Assembly (NCBI GenBank): GCA_002794735.1
Contig: NBAZ01000012.1
Coordinates: forward strand, 124,001-188,000
Direction: 5' to 3'
DNA from: Pyrrhoderma lamaoense
Lineage: Eukaryota > Basidiomycota > Agaricomycetes > Hymenochaetales > Hymenochaetaceae
Length of the DNA: 64,000 nt
The translations under genes were made by a program, and so were the position numbers. The notes beneath the pieces were generated by a model, which saw only the letters and a list, made by a program, of their open reading frames with translations, was not told the origin of the DNA and searched no databases. The first letter of the stretch is position 1. Every line of letters begins with the position of its first letter. This document shows positions 23,201-36,488 of the stretch, in pieces.

Positions 23201-26200
23201 TCCGGGGGGCGTTTCCACCTCATTCTCTTTGATATCATATCTAAAATGTAAGATGCAGGATGCAAGGTGCGCCGCAGTCTCTGAGCTTCTTTTTCTGTGA
23301 TCCAAAGAAGAAATGTAGTTATGACCCCCCCTCCTCTCCCCTCCTCGCGTAACGTACGACTATTATGCCGTGTGTGCATGTGTGACTCGGTTCGAATGTG
23401 TGCTTCGAAAAAAAAACGACTCATTGGATTTGGATTTAAACGAAGCGGCGGGACCAGAGCGTCAGAGCGCAGCCACAACTTAGGCTCAACCCCCCGTGGG
23501 ACGAAACCACAGACTCCATGAGCTCCAAGTTGGGTCCTAAGCTAGCTGGTGTTGGGCCAGGCCAGGCAACTTCCCCTGATACGATATTTACTAAAGGGTA
23601 TGTGTTTCTTCCACCCATCCCCCCTCTAGGCATATCCATCCACAAGGGGAGGGATACACTTGCAAATAGTATGATTATTAATATTAATGGGACATTTTTC
23701 CCAGAGGGAATAGATTATTCACTTTACTGTATTTGGTAACTAAGTTCGAAAGCTGTACATATTAGGCGCACATGGATACAGTACCCTATCTGTACAAGTC
23801 CAGGGCATTTCAGGGAGGGGGCATATAACCGGGAAATAAATAGATAGAAGATAGCCTCTAAGTTGGAAGGGATGGCGCCCCTCAGTTCTCACTTTGAACC
23901 TTCACGGGAATAGGGACGTGGGCATGCTCTTATTAGACTAATAAAGAAAGAGAAAAAGGTAAAGAGGAGATAAAGTCGACCTCTAAAAGAATAAGAAAGG
24001 GAATTACACATACAGGTTACTAGCACTTTATTTTATCATTTTCCTATTGAACCACAATCAACTTGGGCGAGAAAGATAGCAACCCTCCTTTCGGGTTCAG
24101 TAGACACACACATAAAGCTCGCGTCAAATTATACGAGAGGGCCCTTATGAATCTAACCATGTTCTTTGCTTGTGTTTGTGTATTTGTGTTTGAATCGGAA
24201 TTTCAGAACTACACAAGTTGTCGGCGCTTCAGTTGAAATTCAAGGTTATAGGGAGGATTCCGGTGGATTCTCTATCTATTTCCAAGGAGTAGGGATGGGG
24301 TTCTTTCTACGTACAAGTGCATGACGTTACTGTAATTCCTTAAATATGGGTTAAGTACTCCCGAGCCACGGATCGACTAAACCGGTGCACGTTTCTAGCT
24401 CTAGCTCCCCCCCCCCCCTTTTTTTTTTCTGCTTTCTAAATTTAAAGAGTCTGTATTGGTAATATAAGTTGCATAGAGATTAAACGTTAGTAGCAGGAAA
24501 GATAAAAATGGCTAAACAAAGCAACGGTTTTGATGTATCTTCTCGTACTGAGTAGCTCTACACTGGATTAACATGGAGTTGATTGTACGTACTCCCTCGC
24601 AATTTTAAGCTTAAGGTATTAAAACTTCAGTATTACATATAACATTTAAAAGAATAAGAAGCTAGTGATAGTAAAAATAGATCCGCTTCTGTATATGTAA
24701 GTAAGATAAAACAAGACAACAAAAGAATGATAGGTTTAACAAAAAATAGTGTGTGCGTGTGTGTAATAAAGATAAAGAAAATAGAAAATTAGAAAATTCG
24801 ATCCACAGCAAACTTGTGACTGTGACCCTCCTTAGTGTGAATAGTTTCTCCTTTTTTGGTAAGTGGATCGGTGTGTGGATTGTTGTGTCTCGCTACCAAA
24901 GTCTATATGACTAGTCTACTTTATCGCCTCTCTTCGCCAATAAAAATGGATTCAAAATGACTCGGTGCTGTACAATACCCATGGTGAAACAGTCTACGAC
25001 ATGCTTACAGTGAATCAGGCAAGAAAAACAAAGCAGAGACCAGATCTTAGTCTATTTTCTTTGTCAGCATAATTGTGGCTAGCTACATTACGACAAGGAC
25101 AAAAAAAAAGACAAGAAAATTAATTTCCAGTATTTCGTTCCGATTCGGCGCTCACGATGAGCATATCAGTGAGTTTCTCTTTACATATAATTCGTTCTTG
25201 TAACAGTACTGCGTTTGCTAATAATAGAATTCTATTTTTGAGGGCGTTGTGAGTTCTTTTGCGTTTCTCGCCCCCACCTACCCATCTCAAGCTAGTATTT
25301 TCCCCTCGTGCGTGGAGATACTGGGGTTATAGAGCTGATTAGCGAAAATGATATCTTGCGGCTAATCTAGAGACCCGTTATCCGCAAGCATCTCTTCTCC
25401 GTATCCTGGATTTCTCCTGAGCGATTAATGAGGTGAGGAGGTAGGTAGGTAAAGCGGTTCGGCTGGCGTGTGGCAGGAAGGAAGGTCGGTCTCTTCCGAG
25501 ACATGATGTATATTATTGATCCACTATCTTCTCTATCTAAGCAGCTTCTGGCCTTGCTCCTCATTGTCATTATCTCGGGACACGTTCTCGTGCGTCTATA
25601 TGAACGTTTCTCGTAACCCAATTCGTTCCGTAACTCATGATCAAAGGAAGAGGGGGACTCTTTACACTTCACGCAACAGAAACCAGGGTCCTATATGGCA
25701 TGTTTCTCCGGAAATTTACATATCTTCCCGTTCTCAACCTTAAAGATGTTACCTTCTCAACAATATGACAATATGTTCTAATATTATGCCTTGATACAAT
25801 TTTCTCGTTTGGACTTGGATTATTCACAATTCTCTTTCTATCACACTGCCATAATCGGTTCCTTAACCTGATCAATACCTAATAAGGAACAGATTCTCGA
25901 TACATTAGAGGTATGACACCGAGATTGAATACTATGATCAGATTACAAATCAACGGAAGGAGTTTTACCCTTTGTGAGTTGTCCTATTTTCCACTCGTTG
26001 ACCATACAAAAATTGTGAATTAGATGTGGTATCCTGGCTAGCCACACTGTATATTTCCCCTCCCTGAATATATCTTAACTAGGTCTGCTCACATCCCTAC
26101 ATCCTCCCTTACATCTACTCTCGGATCTTAATGTCTCCAAGAAGATGTATCGTTACTCTTTACGTTCTCGATTTAGTTTCTTTACATATAAAGAAGTTAA

Positions 26201-29200
26201 GTAGTGGTTTAGGGGCGTAACTGGCGTTATCCAGACTCTTTTCTGAACTGCTCTTTTCTGAACTCAAATTTGATTCACCATTTCAAAAACTATAGAAACA
26301 TCTTCAAGCTTGAAAATACGCACGTTTTGTTACTAGTACTACAATACAAAATAGAAGATCTAAAGGGGATAGATGGTACTAAACACAATACAATACGGGA
26401 TTCCTATTAAGCGAGGGGATTCTGATCTTTCGAAGGAACTTATACAGGTCAATATACAACCCTACTGAAGATTCTTTTCATCCGAAACTTCTGAATATAA
26501 TTTTTTCGGTACATCAGCTTGTCTAGATAAGCAAAACAAAATGATACTGAAAACAAGGGAAAACGATACATGTAATTCAAACGCCTCATATAGTTCGCTT
26601 CTATTTCCTGCCAGACAGCAACACCCGGGTACTTGAAGCCCTTTCGGTTCATCTCTCAAGTCGTTGTGCCGCCCTTACATGATGTAAAGTGACAACGCAC
26701 TACATGAGTTGAAATAACATATGCCATATATTCAATAAAAAGTAAACGCAAATTTGTTCGCAGTATTTTTATGGGAGGAGGATACACTCCTATTTCAGCG
26801 AAGAGAGAAACACATCGAAATACGTTCCGCGCGTGTGCTAAATTCCGGATCGCAAGCTTTAACTTGTATCAGTGATCTGGTCGGGAAATAGCGGCGGGAG
26901 AAGAACAAAGACGCGCGCGTAATCATCATGAACAACATTTGGGCATCATTTATTTTAAACATTTGATTTATAAAAAAACAGCGGGTAATGTGAAATTGGA
27001 TTTTGTGAATGAAGTGACGTTAACATGTTTCTCAGATTTCTCACGAGAATGCTTGTGGCTTTGCTTGAAGTTTGGTTGCTAGATTTGATGTTAGAGATAA
27101 ACGAATTAATCTTCTCCCCCTTTCATGTCTCGCTCGTCCCCACCCTCCCATGTTACAAGCGGAAATTGGAGAATATCCCCCTTTAGAGAAACAATAGGGA
27201 GCCTCTTCCATCGCGATAGGAGCTTATATGTGTAGAATTTCAAACATCAATAAATAATAAAGTTTCTGGTCTAGCAATTAGTACCTTCTACGCATCAGCG
27301 GAAGCAAATTGATAAGAGATGTACGGTAGCTTTTAAAATGTAATAATATAATATTGTATTTTGACCATTTTCTCGTAGATGTACGTGAGATTGGAAAGAA
27401 AAACAGGATGAAATATCAGGAATGTCGATAGACATGAGTTATTGCGTTCAATACAATATAAATAACACAGTGTATACTCTTAGTTTACCGTGCAGGTAAA
27501 CAGAACCAAACTTTACTATCGGTCAAATTTTGATTTATTTGATCTCATTTTCTTTTAATTTTAATTAAAGTAGGTCCTTTAAAGTCTCTCACATTCATAT
27601 GCCAACTTCTCTAATAAATCGGAGTTATATCAGAAAGAGTTTATTGAAGTTAATGAGTTAGTATCTAAATGCTATTAGAGGTATTCACTGGAGCTGTTCT
27701 TTGTTTAATTCAGATCAACGAAATTTTGTTTATTAAGAACTCAAGAATTATCCTGCGTTCTTTCTCTGGATGCAAGTTGGACATTTTGCTAGACGTACTC
27801 TATATGCATATATACATATAAGATCTCGGTTTTTTCCCCGATATAAAAACGTCTTGGAGTAATATAGTACATGTGTTTATCTGTCTCGTGTCTCCAGTTT
27901 GCCCAACTTTCGGTTCACTCGTACACAAACAAGTGATGCTTCTCTGACTCAAGTTTTATTCACATATTTACGTCTGTTACCTCCCCAAGACCTGGTATAT
28001 CTTATTTATAATTCAGTTCCAAGCTTATGTTACCTTACGGAATATCCACGACGCCTATTGCATCCGCCCGTGATCATCGCCTGGAGCCGAATTACTCCAA
28101 AGAGGAGAAGAGGATACCAACCCCAGGATAACGGCCTTTTCATTTTGAAATAACGATACGAAAAGAGGTTGTAAAGTCGGAGCGGAGATCTCCATTGAGA
28201 TTTGCGCATCCTCATCATGAAATTAGCATTTGCGGTAAAAGAAAAGGAGGTCGAGAATAAATTCGCTAAAACGTTGTCGGGTATACTGCACAACACCGAT
28301 AAATGCACTGATCAGGATAATGATTAGCCTCATGTTGTCCTGGGGACTAAGATGTGCGTACAAAGTTACTTTCGATCCCTTCTTATCGAGTGAACGTAAG
28401 TTATTTGTATCATTGTTGATTCAGTGATTGCACCTTACCAGTACCCATCGGCATCTTAAAAACAACTCGTACGGGCCAGGGAAGGCAAAAAGGTCATATG
28501 CTCGATGACATTTTCCCGATAGGCTTGACCCCATCCCGGATACATCGGCGAAAAAGAGGCGTGACGGGAAAAAAGGTTATTCTTCTTCTAATTCCTCCAA
28601 AAACACAAAAAGGTTCTCGACCGATGAGTCGGAGTTGGTAAGGATCAAGGGAAAGGGCAGCTGATATGTTACATATACATATCCTTCTTCCTCTTCGTCC
28701 TTTATTCCGTATTCAGATGTCAATCTCTGATTCAGTAAACCCACAACCCCTCCACCAGGGTTCTTCGAAGCAAAAAAAAGAGAGAATCAAATAAAAGAAT
28801 ATAAAAAAAACCGTCCCATCAGGGCAGAATATTAAGCTCAAGCCGCCGGAGCGCCACCGTTACTGCCACGAACGCATAAAAATTCGGCATGGTAAAATGT
28901 CTAATAGTGTGCGACACATGATCGATGCCAAATCACTTTTATACGTCAGAAGGGGAGAGGGGTCATATATGGGTCATATAAGTAAACGCGCATATACGTA
29001 TGTGCGCGCCGCCGCCCCGCCCTCCGAATAGGAGTAAGTAAGCCCGAGAGAGGATCAAACCAGGATGTCTCCCTAGGAACAGAACTTTCAGAACATGAGT
29101 CTACATGAGGATGAGGATGTATCTAGCTACTTTAAGAGGAGGGAGGGAGACACTTTCTGTGTGTGCAAAAGTAAGTCCGCGGGCTAGTACTCCTTCCAAG

Positions 29201-29498
29201 TCTTCTAAACAAGAAAAAAAAAGAACCCAGATGCAAACCGAAACCCTAAATCATTTTTAAACTTTTCATCAGAATAAAGTACAAGATACAAGTTACACAC
29301 ATCGTTAAAAAACCGAACTAGAGCATACAAAAGCATTTTTGACGGAGACACAACAACAATTCTGACAGATGAAACACAACAAAAAGAAATGATACATAGA
29401 TGGATGATGATGATATTTTGCATAGCAAAGTTCTTTTTTTCCCTTTCTTTTTCTAGCCAACTATTGGCGCTTTCTTATTCCGAACTACCGGGAAATCA
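20242..29498. other. Gene-poor region between convergent WOPR copies 1 and 2
   Basis: 9.3 kb lying 3' of both flanking genes. No coding frame could be supported. The first 1.4 kb is strongly pyrimidine-rich on the + strand. Four poly-C runs of ten or more occur: 21609-21621, 21871-21880, 22919-22928 and 24407-24418 (the last followed by eleven T). A short TC microsatellite lies near 22452-22470. The 24-28 kb part is AT-richer. No tRNA, rRNA or transposase is visible. Confidence 0.5.
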
Positions 29499-30712
29499 TC
29501 AGATACTTCTTCCTAGAGCGCGAAGAGCTTCATCATCAAGCGGGTGGCGTGGTGAATAAGGACTAGGACCCTGCGGGGCTGGTGGGCGTAATCCCACATT
29601 CAGACTGGGCAGAATACGAGATGGGTGCGGAAGACGCACATCTCTTCCAGAAGTCGATATCGATGTAGATGAATGGTGCGGTGGGAGAGCGCTCCACCCT
29701 GATGAAGGCGGCGAACGAGAATTATGCTCTTCTCGGGACTCAATAGGTGCCGGTTGAGAATACGCATTATTATAAGGAGCGTAAACAGGAGGATGGTGAA
29801 CAGACGATGAGTACTGTTGCACAGAGGCATGTTGCACAGACACATGCGCTGCCGGGACTATAGTCCCAGCACCGTTATGGATATCTGTGGGGTGATACTC
29901 ACCGCGAGCTCGGCCTTTACCCATTTTTGCACTGCTGTACATGCCTTCTGGAGGATGTACGGGTGCGAGCACAGGGACATCGTCAATTGTGCGTAGCTGA
30001 GTAACAGTCGCCGGCACAAAGTAAGCGGCTATGAGTATTAAATAGAGAGTGAAGGTCGGCTTTAGTAGGGGAGGCGATGAGCGGCCATTACTCACTCAAA
30101 TGCCACTTGTGACGCCCTTGAGGTGAGTTGACAAAACGGAATACGTTTGTTTTACAAGACGATAGCTTGCGCCTCTATTAAACGTGTTTTAGTCAACAGT
30201 TCCTTAATTTGTGAACCCGTGCTATAAAAGGAAGCTTACAATTCACTATCCGTGAATTCATAGTCGGTATTCGGTTCACGCTCATGATACAAGAGGAATT
30301 CCTTCACAGGGATAGAAGAAATCAAATTATCAATTTTGGTATGGGTTTCGATGGTGGTCCGAAACGACTCACATCGCGAACGCGAGATGCACTCCAACGT
30401 ATCCCGTCAGTCCACCTTTCAATCCCAAGCTACTCTCAAGAACGGATGAGCTCCGATTACGAACAAGAGATGGTTTAAATCCCAGCTTACGCCAGTAGCT
30501 TCGGTATTCCGCCCGCGCTCTTCCCATACGTATACGTTGCCGGGACGGACAGCACGGCGCTCTTCGGAGTCAAGTCGGCGAGATACCATCGGAAGGAGAC
30601 CCAGGAACACAGCGTGAAAAAGAATGTGCGCATCATGGACAGAGCGAACACGGATACCGCAGCACGTTGGATGCTGCATTCTTGGTGCAGGATGGTGGTG
30701 AGGAGGATACAT
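29499..30712 (-). CDS. WOPR-domain (Gti1/Pac2 family) regulator, copy 2, frame broken by one base
   Basis: Five exons on the minus strand: 30712-30491, 30429-30373, 30301-30240, 30174-30096, 30028-29499; about 316 residues once the break is allowed for. WOPR part a reads IRVRSVHDAHILFHAV, VSRRLDSEERRAVRPG, VYVWEER, and across intron 1 LGIERWTDGIRWSASRVRD. Part b reads LVKQTYSV, then after the break VNSPQGRHKWHL and AYFVPATVTQLRTIDDVP. Exon 4 is 79 nt where 80 are needed: the run at 30133-30136 (AAAA on the + strand) is one base short, so the literal frame ends a few codons later. The tail is Pro/Ser/His-rich and ends LDDEALRALGRSI, like copy 1. Introns after RVRD (phase 0) and after KWHL (phase 1) match copies 1 and 3. 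Assembly error seems likelier than pseudogene. Confidence 0.87.
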
Positions 30713-32653
30713 GAGGAGAGAGACACTTTGGGGTGGAAGCAGTGGATTTGGAATAGAATAGATTGATTGACCTCGTATTTAAGCCAAAGAGCTTGATTGA
30801 GTTTGGCTCAAGTTTTTCGGCGGTTGTATTATCGTATCCGTCTACGTTAGACTAGTTTAATTTGCATTTGTCTGGATGCGATTTCATCTTACACTGAACC
30901 CATCTCATTACAACTATTCCAAATAGAAAAAGTTTCATCGAGGGGGCTTGCTTCTGGAGAACAGAATTCGGAAGGACATCGGCATCGTGTACCGCGAAAT
31001 ACGATCTTCCGGCAAGCACACAGCCGCTGACGACCTAGTTCTGGTATGGGCGGAAATTTAAAGTAGACCCAGGAACAGAATTAAATAAAAGATTTAGTTT
31101 CAGAGATCTTGATTAGAGGTTGTTCCCGCTTATGATCATTCCCATTATTTGAACGTTTGGTTCCGTTCTTCCGTTTGGTCCTCTTGGCTTCCTTACCCCC
31201 ATCTTTGGCAATCCTGTTTCCCATTATCCCTTTATCAAAATTTCATCAAATTACGCATTTGGCAGGCCGTGCCTCAAACAAATACTCGAAGGGTGAAAAA
31301 ATATATATGAATGGCGGTCAAATAATGAGCCCCGATAAATGTTTGTCCTTGTCTAATTTGGAATGTTTCACCACCGGAAGCTTAATTAACAAGAGAAACA
31401 TTAGCGTATCCAAAACAGATTAACGACAAATGATTCCGTGCTAATCTTAGTAGTAGAGCATTTTTGAGTATGTGTGTAGGTCGTAATGTGGCTTATCTGC
31501 GAGTGGCGCGCGAAAATTTGCGTCCATGAAATCCTTAACTCGATTCATTACTCCAATCCCATTGATGACCCCCCCTCTTCTTATTTTTGTAGTCATTCCC
31601 AGACATCGCTTATTTGCCCCTCCATTGTTTTTGCCTGGCAAAAGCCGCAAGGATGAGGTCACCCCTTTTATGTTTTATCCGGAAGGAAAGTATTGTGAAT
31701 GAAATTGCATTCGATCTCGCGTATCATCGTCCTTAGTAGACACCAGTTATTCAGACGTGAAAACTGAATCATCATTGGAACGATAACACGGTTGTCCAGG
31801 CCCGTATATGGAGCTGTTACGCCAAAGAATTTCCAGATGACCAGAAGAAAAAGTTAAAAACTGAAGAGCCGCTGAACATAGTGCTCTTCTGAAGTGGGGT
31901 ATTATCCAATCGATCGATAGTAAGCAACGAAAGAAGCCTGGACCCGAATCTCGGTCACCTAGAGGACTTTTTTTCATTGGATATTCTGTCTCATCAAATA
32001 GATATTCATCAGAAAGGTCTTACTTCGCAAGACTAGTCTCGCTTACATCTCATTCAAGAAAGCTCAACTGCTATAAGAAAGAAGGACAAGTGGACCGTGC
32101 GTTCTAGGGCAGTAGGGGTGAAGTCAATCAAACATGCCTAAAACCGTACAAGATGACGGAATTCCTTGAGATATCACAAGTCTCGTCTCCAATTCAATCA
32201 ATTCTCTTCCATAAGCATATAGAGTCTTCTACCTTTGCAGTTCCTTGAAGTTACCTTAAATAAGGATTGCCGCGGAGATTGATTTCGGCTAGTTAAATAA
32301 ACAGTTGTCAGACACACAAACTTGCTAGGCCAAACTTTTTGGCAGATGCAATTAAAATTTTTATAAACAGTTTTGTCTTTTCATAGATACTAAGCCCAAT
32401 ACATGGTGCAACAGAGTTCTATAGTCTATCCTCTGTTAAGCTTGAGCACAGAATCAGAAGTGATTTAGAACGCTCAATGATCTGCACTTGACTGAATATG
32501 GTGAAGTAAATTCAGAAGCCTTTGAAATTAGATATATTGCCCTGACTGATATGTAATGCATAATAGGAGTAGTGAAATAAAGCAAGAACACATCGGTGTT
32601 ACTAGAACAAGTGGAACGGATAAATAAAACGTGGGGTACGCACGGTATGAACC
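30713..32653. other. Intergenic region upstream of WOPR copy 2
   Basis: 1.9 kb between the 5' end of WOPR copy 2 and the 3' end of the CysRS gene, both on the minus strand. No supported exon. It presumably contains the copy 2 promoter; a weak TATA-like TTAAATA is present near 30775-30785 on the minus strand. Confidence 0.45.
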
Positions 32654-35600
32654 TTAGCTGCCCTGGTTTTTTTGCCAATCTAAAAACTCCTGGTGCGCCT
32701 TTACTTGGGCCGCATGTTCTTTCTGCATCCTTTTTATCGCATTCTTACTTAGAGGCTTCCCTTCTCCATCCGTGAGTGGAATCCCATTATCGTCGTAAGA
32801 GCTGTATGTCGTGCCTTGAGGGATATTCGGCGGCTTGAACATCTCAGCTGGAGGTAATCTCCCCTTCTCGATTTTGGCCAACTGTTTCTGCCGCAATGCT
32901 TCTGTTACCGCGGCCTTCTTGTCAGCTTTGGCCGAGGCCAAAGCTTGCTTCTCTTCACGGGCCCTCAACAACTGAGCAGGATCCACCAGTTTAACAAGGG
33001 CTTTGCCATCTGGAATAACATGACGTATAAACATGGAAGATTAGTACAGGTATCAAATTTCAAAGAATATAAAAGTTGGAACTTCCGTCTCAATGAGGAA
33101 AGGGAATGCATCTAACCTTCTTGATCATCAAGAGCTACACCTAAAGGAACGAGATCCACGTCGCGAAGTCGGTCTGAGAGAGCGAGGATACCCTTGAGAG
33201 CATTGTCGCCACCCGCGATCGCGAGACTTCTTACTCCGTCCCGGAACGCAGATAAGGTCCGCAGATACGGCATAAGGACTTCGTCCCGCTACAAGAAATA
33301 CAAGGAAAATGACAGAAATTGATAATTGTCATTAGTAAAGAAAGACGTGATAGTTTCATGGAGGGCATACATTAACCATATCCTTCGCACGTTCTTCTCC
33401 CCAACCGATTTCTGAATCTTGTACGACGTCATTTTCACCTAAACCAAACATGCGCAACATTTTCCCGGTCCAGCGAGCAATGCGCTCCACGACGCCGTTG
33501 TTTAGATTTCGTCCCTGCGTGTTGATGTATACGTTCGTTTTTGAAACTAGTTTCATCAATACTTCAATTGCCAGTGGTGTATTGAAAGAATCGCACAAGG
33601 CGGCCCGGAACGAAGCTTGAGAATCATGGAAACTGTAATGAAAATGTTAGGAATCAGACAAGTACAGCAAAATGATCATAAGAAAAAAGATTGTTTTTGT
33701 CCGTTTTCGGCGGACGCTCGTAACTTGAATACAACTTACAAGTTTTGCAATTCAACTTCCGGAGCTCCGTAACGATGTCTCCCATCCCTAGGCGAGTTTT
33801 GAGCTTGGTCCAGGACTATGGCTTTGATTGTGGCAAAGAAGTTCTGTATGTCCGTTAATAATCATCAACGGGGAATTCGCGGATGGGCCCGGAAATTCGA
33901 GCGCGACACATGAAAACAAAGAAGGTAACCGAGAGTCAAGAAGCAGAAGCCATAACGAAAGAAAAATAATGTCTATGAGTTCCCCGCTGGAATATGCAAC
34001 GATACTTAATTAGTCGACATACATACATTCAGGGTTGTTTCCAGTGTACGGACTTCTCCTGTCATGAGGTTGTCTGTAAAATCAATTTTCGAATTCCACA
34101 ATTGTGTCAGAAAGGCGAGGCGCAATTGACGTGCAGTGTATTTCTGTAGTATTTCCTGTATGCAAGAAATTGCGTTAAAGTAGTGTCTATATCCACCAAA
34201 ACTCATGTAACCCACGTCAATAGTTATGAAGTTCTTTAGAGATTTGCTCATCTTAAGCCCTTCGATATGAAGATGACCCGTGTGTAAAAAATAGTCAACC
34301 CATTGACCGCACTTATGATATGCCTATGTAAATGAATCAAAGAACCAAATTAAATAGTTGGCACGATTTCAAACGGGCGATCCCGAAGAATATGCCCAAA
34401 ATATATGACATCAATACAAAAATAAGAAAACATTTCAAACCGGGTAAGATGCTTTAAACCATCTCTTACCTCAGACTGCGCCATCTCATTGTCGTGATGC
34501 GGAAATGCAAGATCAATACCCCAGAGTGTATGTCCATATAATCTCCAAAGACGGCACTTGCCATTACGGAGCACTCTATATGCCAACCAGGTCGCCCAGG
34601 GCCCCATGGAGAAGGCCACGCTGGCTCACCTGGCTTTGACCGTTTCCACAAAGCAAAATCGGCCTTTGATCGCTGGCCAACAGCCCTGGTGGAGAGTGAT
34701 CCTGTAACAAAAAAACGTAATACCGTGTCAAGCACCATCAGTAAAACGTTTGTGTAAAAATAATTGTAGGTCTATGATACCTTCGCCTTCTTCGAGGAGT
34801 TCCCTATTTCCTTTACTACTCGGCTGTAACTTTGGGTACGCATGTCCATCAGACCCTTCAAAAGCACCCGTGTCAAAGTATACGCTTCCTTCACTTTCGT
34901 AAGCATAACCGTTTTCAATGATGCGTTGGACAAAAGAAACTATCTCGGGTACAAATTCGGTCACGCGAGTGAGCGTGTCCGGTGGCCTTACGCGTAAGCG
35001 GGCCATATCTTTGAAAAACTCTCCTTCCCAGTATTGAGCCAGTGAACGGGATAACGAAGGATCCGTAAGTTCATCGCCGTACTTGCGAAAAAACAAATAA
35101 ATAGAAGTCGACGTATTCAAATTTCCGGATACGCACCTTCTTGTCCAAGACTTTGGCAATTATATCCTGAGATTCATCAATAAGATACAGTGCGCGCTCT
35201 AAAGATGTATCTCCTTTATTTATCAGTACTTTAGACTCGGACAACGCGTTTTGGCATTTCAACTAAACAGTATCGATCACCATTTTAAGTAGCACAGGGG
35301 TTAGAATGTACAATCTACGTACCAGTGCTTTCAAGTGCATGTCAAACTTCTCATCTCTTTTTATCCTTTCCATCTTCCATTCCGTATTCTGCGCTTTTTC
35401 TAGTATGTTTTTCCATGATTCCAATTCGGAACCCTTGGTTGGTATATCCGCGTCGTCTAGTGATTTTGATAATTGGGATTGCAAGTACTCTTGCCAAGCA
35501 CTTTCCACTTCAGACACCAGTTCCCCTGTGAGAGCTTTCGTATTCGACCGGAACTTCTCTAGCAAGTGGTTTTCTCGAGATCGACGGATAATCTGTTAAT

Positions 35601-36142
35601 TAAATGATGCGTTAGGTGACAACTACCTTGAAAGTAGATGTGCTCACCTTATCGTCAATGTCAGTGATATTCATGACAAAATGCACGTCGTAACCAAAGT
35701 AGTCCACCATTATACGCCGAAGCACATCTTGGGTGACGTAGTTTCTAATCGATTTTCGATAATATTCAGCTACCTCTTAGTGATATTAAGGACATATGCA
35801 GAAGACCAACCGTGCGTGCCCCATATGTGAGGAGTCGTAAACAGTCGGTCCGCAGTTATACCATTTGACATGACGGCCGGCTCTAGGTATAAACTCGTTC
35901 TAAACAAGCAAAATTCAACGCCATGAACTGAAAGATCAAAGATAAACCATGACCTTGTTCTTTGTGAGTGAATTGTAAACTTTTAACTTCGGTTCGTCCT
36001 CTATGTTTTTAGGTGCTACCCAAGTATTAGGGATGTCCATCCTGAGCTTTGTACAGTAAAACCGAGTCTGCCAAAACTGATTTTTATATTTATATTTAGT
36101 GGCGGGACGAAGATAAGTTAGAAAGAGAAAAGGCATTCGCAT
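32654..36142 (-). CDS. Cysteinyl-tRNA synthetase, probably dual cytosolic/mitochondrial; frame broken by one base
   Basis: Thirteen exons on the minus strand: 36142-35954, 35899-35811, 35744-35648, 35592-35323, 35262-35137, 35081-34781, 34701-34470, 34323-34216, 34155-34027, 33843-33740, 33632-33377, 33288-33117, 33009-32654; about 809 residues. Class I features: zinc ligand Cys in YNCGPTVYD, the HIGH-type motif HMGHA near residue 88, a fungal insertion after residue 140, the zinc-site [12 protein letters not shown] block and the KMSKS motif near residue 459, followed by KYTARQLR and a charged C-terminal extension. It loads cysteine onto tRNA-Cys. Exon 7 is one base short: the run at 34519-34522 (CCCC on +) breaks the invariant [12 protein letters not shown] segment. 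All other exons fit in phase, so the gene is probably intact in reality. Confidence 0.92.
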
Positions 36143-36488
36143 GCCTCAAAGCTCGAGGAGGAGATCAATGACTCGGTCGATCACCCAAATGGCGTAGTGT
36201 AGCGTACTAAACTTAGAAACACGCTTTTTTTTTCAACTATATGAACATCTGAAACGTGAGGCTGATACACTCATATAACTACATCTAGTACAGATGTATT
36301 AATGTAAAATACTAATTAAGTATAGAAAATGGCATTTTGCAATCAATATTTGATTTGTAGCACTTACAGGATAAAAGCACATTATATAATCTAAACAAAT
36401 AAGTCCACTAGTGGATACATTAATTTAGTACAACATAAGTACATGTTCGCTAATAGCACGGAATGTTACGCTCTGAAAATGACCAAGA
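36143..36488. other. Intergenic region between CysRS and fRMsr genes
   Basis: 346 bp of AT-rich sequence forming the CysRS promoter and the 3' flank of the sulfoxide reductase gene on the same strand. No distinct elements seen. Confidence 0.4.

Noticed and set aside
23380..23400. GGTTCGAA-like sequence as a tRNA B-box
   Set aside because: No matching A-box or acceptor and anticodon stems around it; no tRNA could be folded here or elsewhere in the window.
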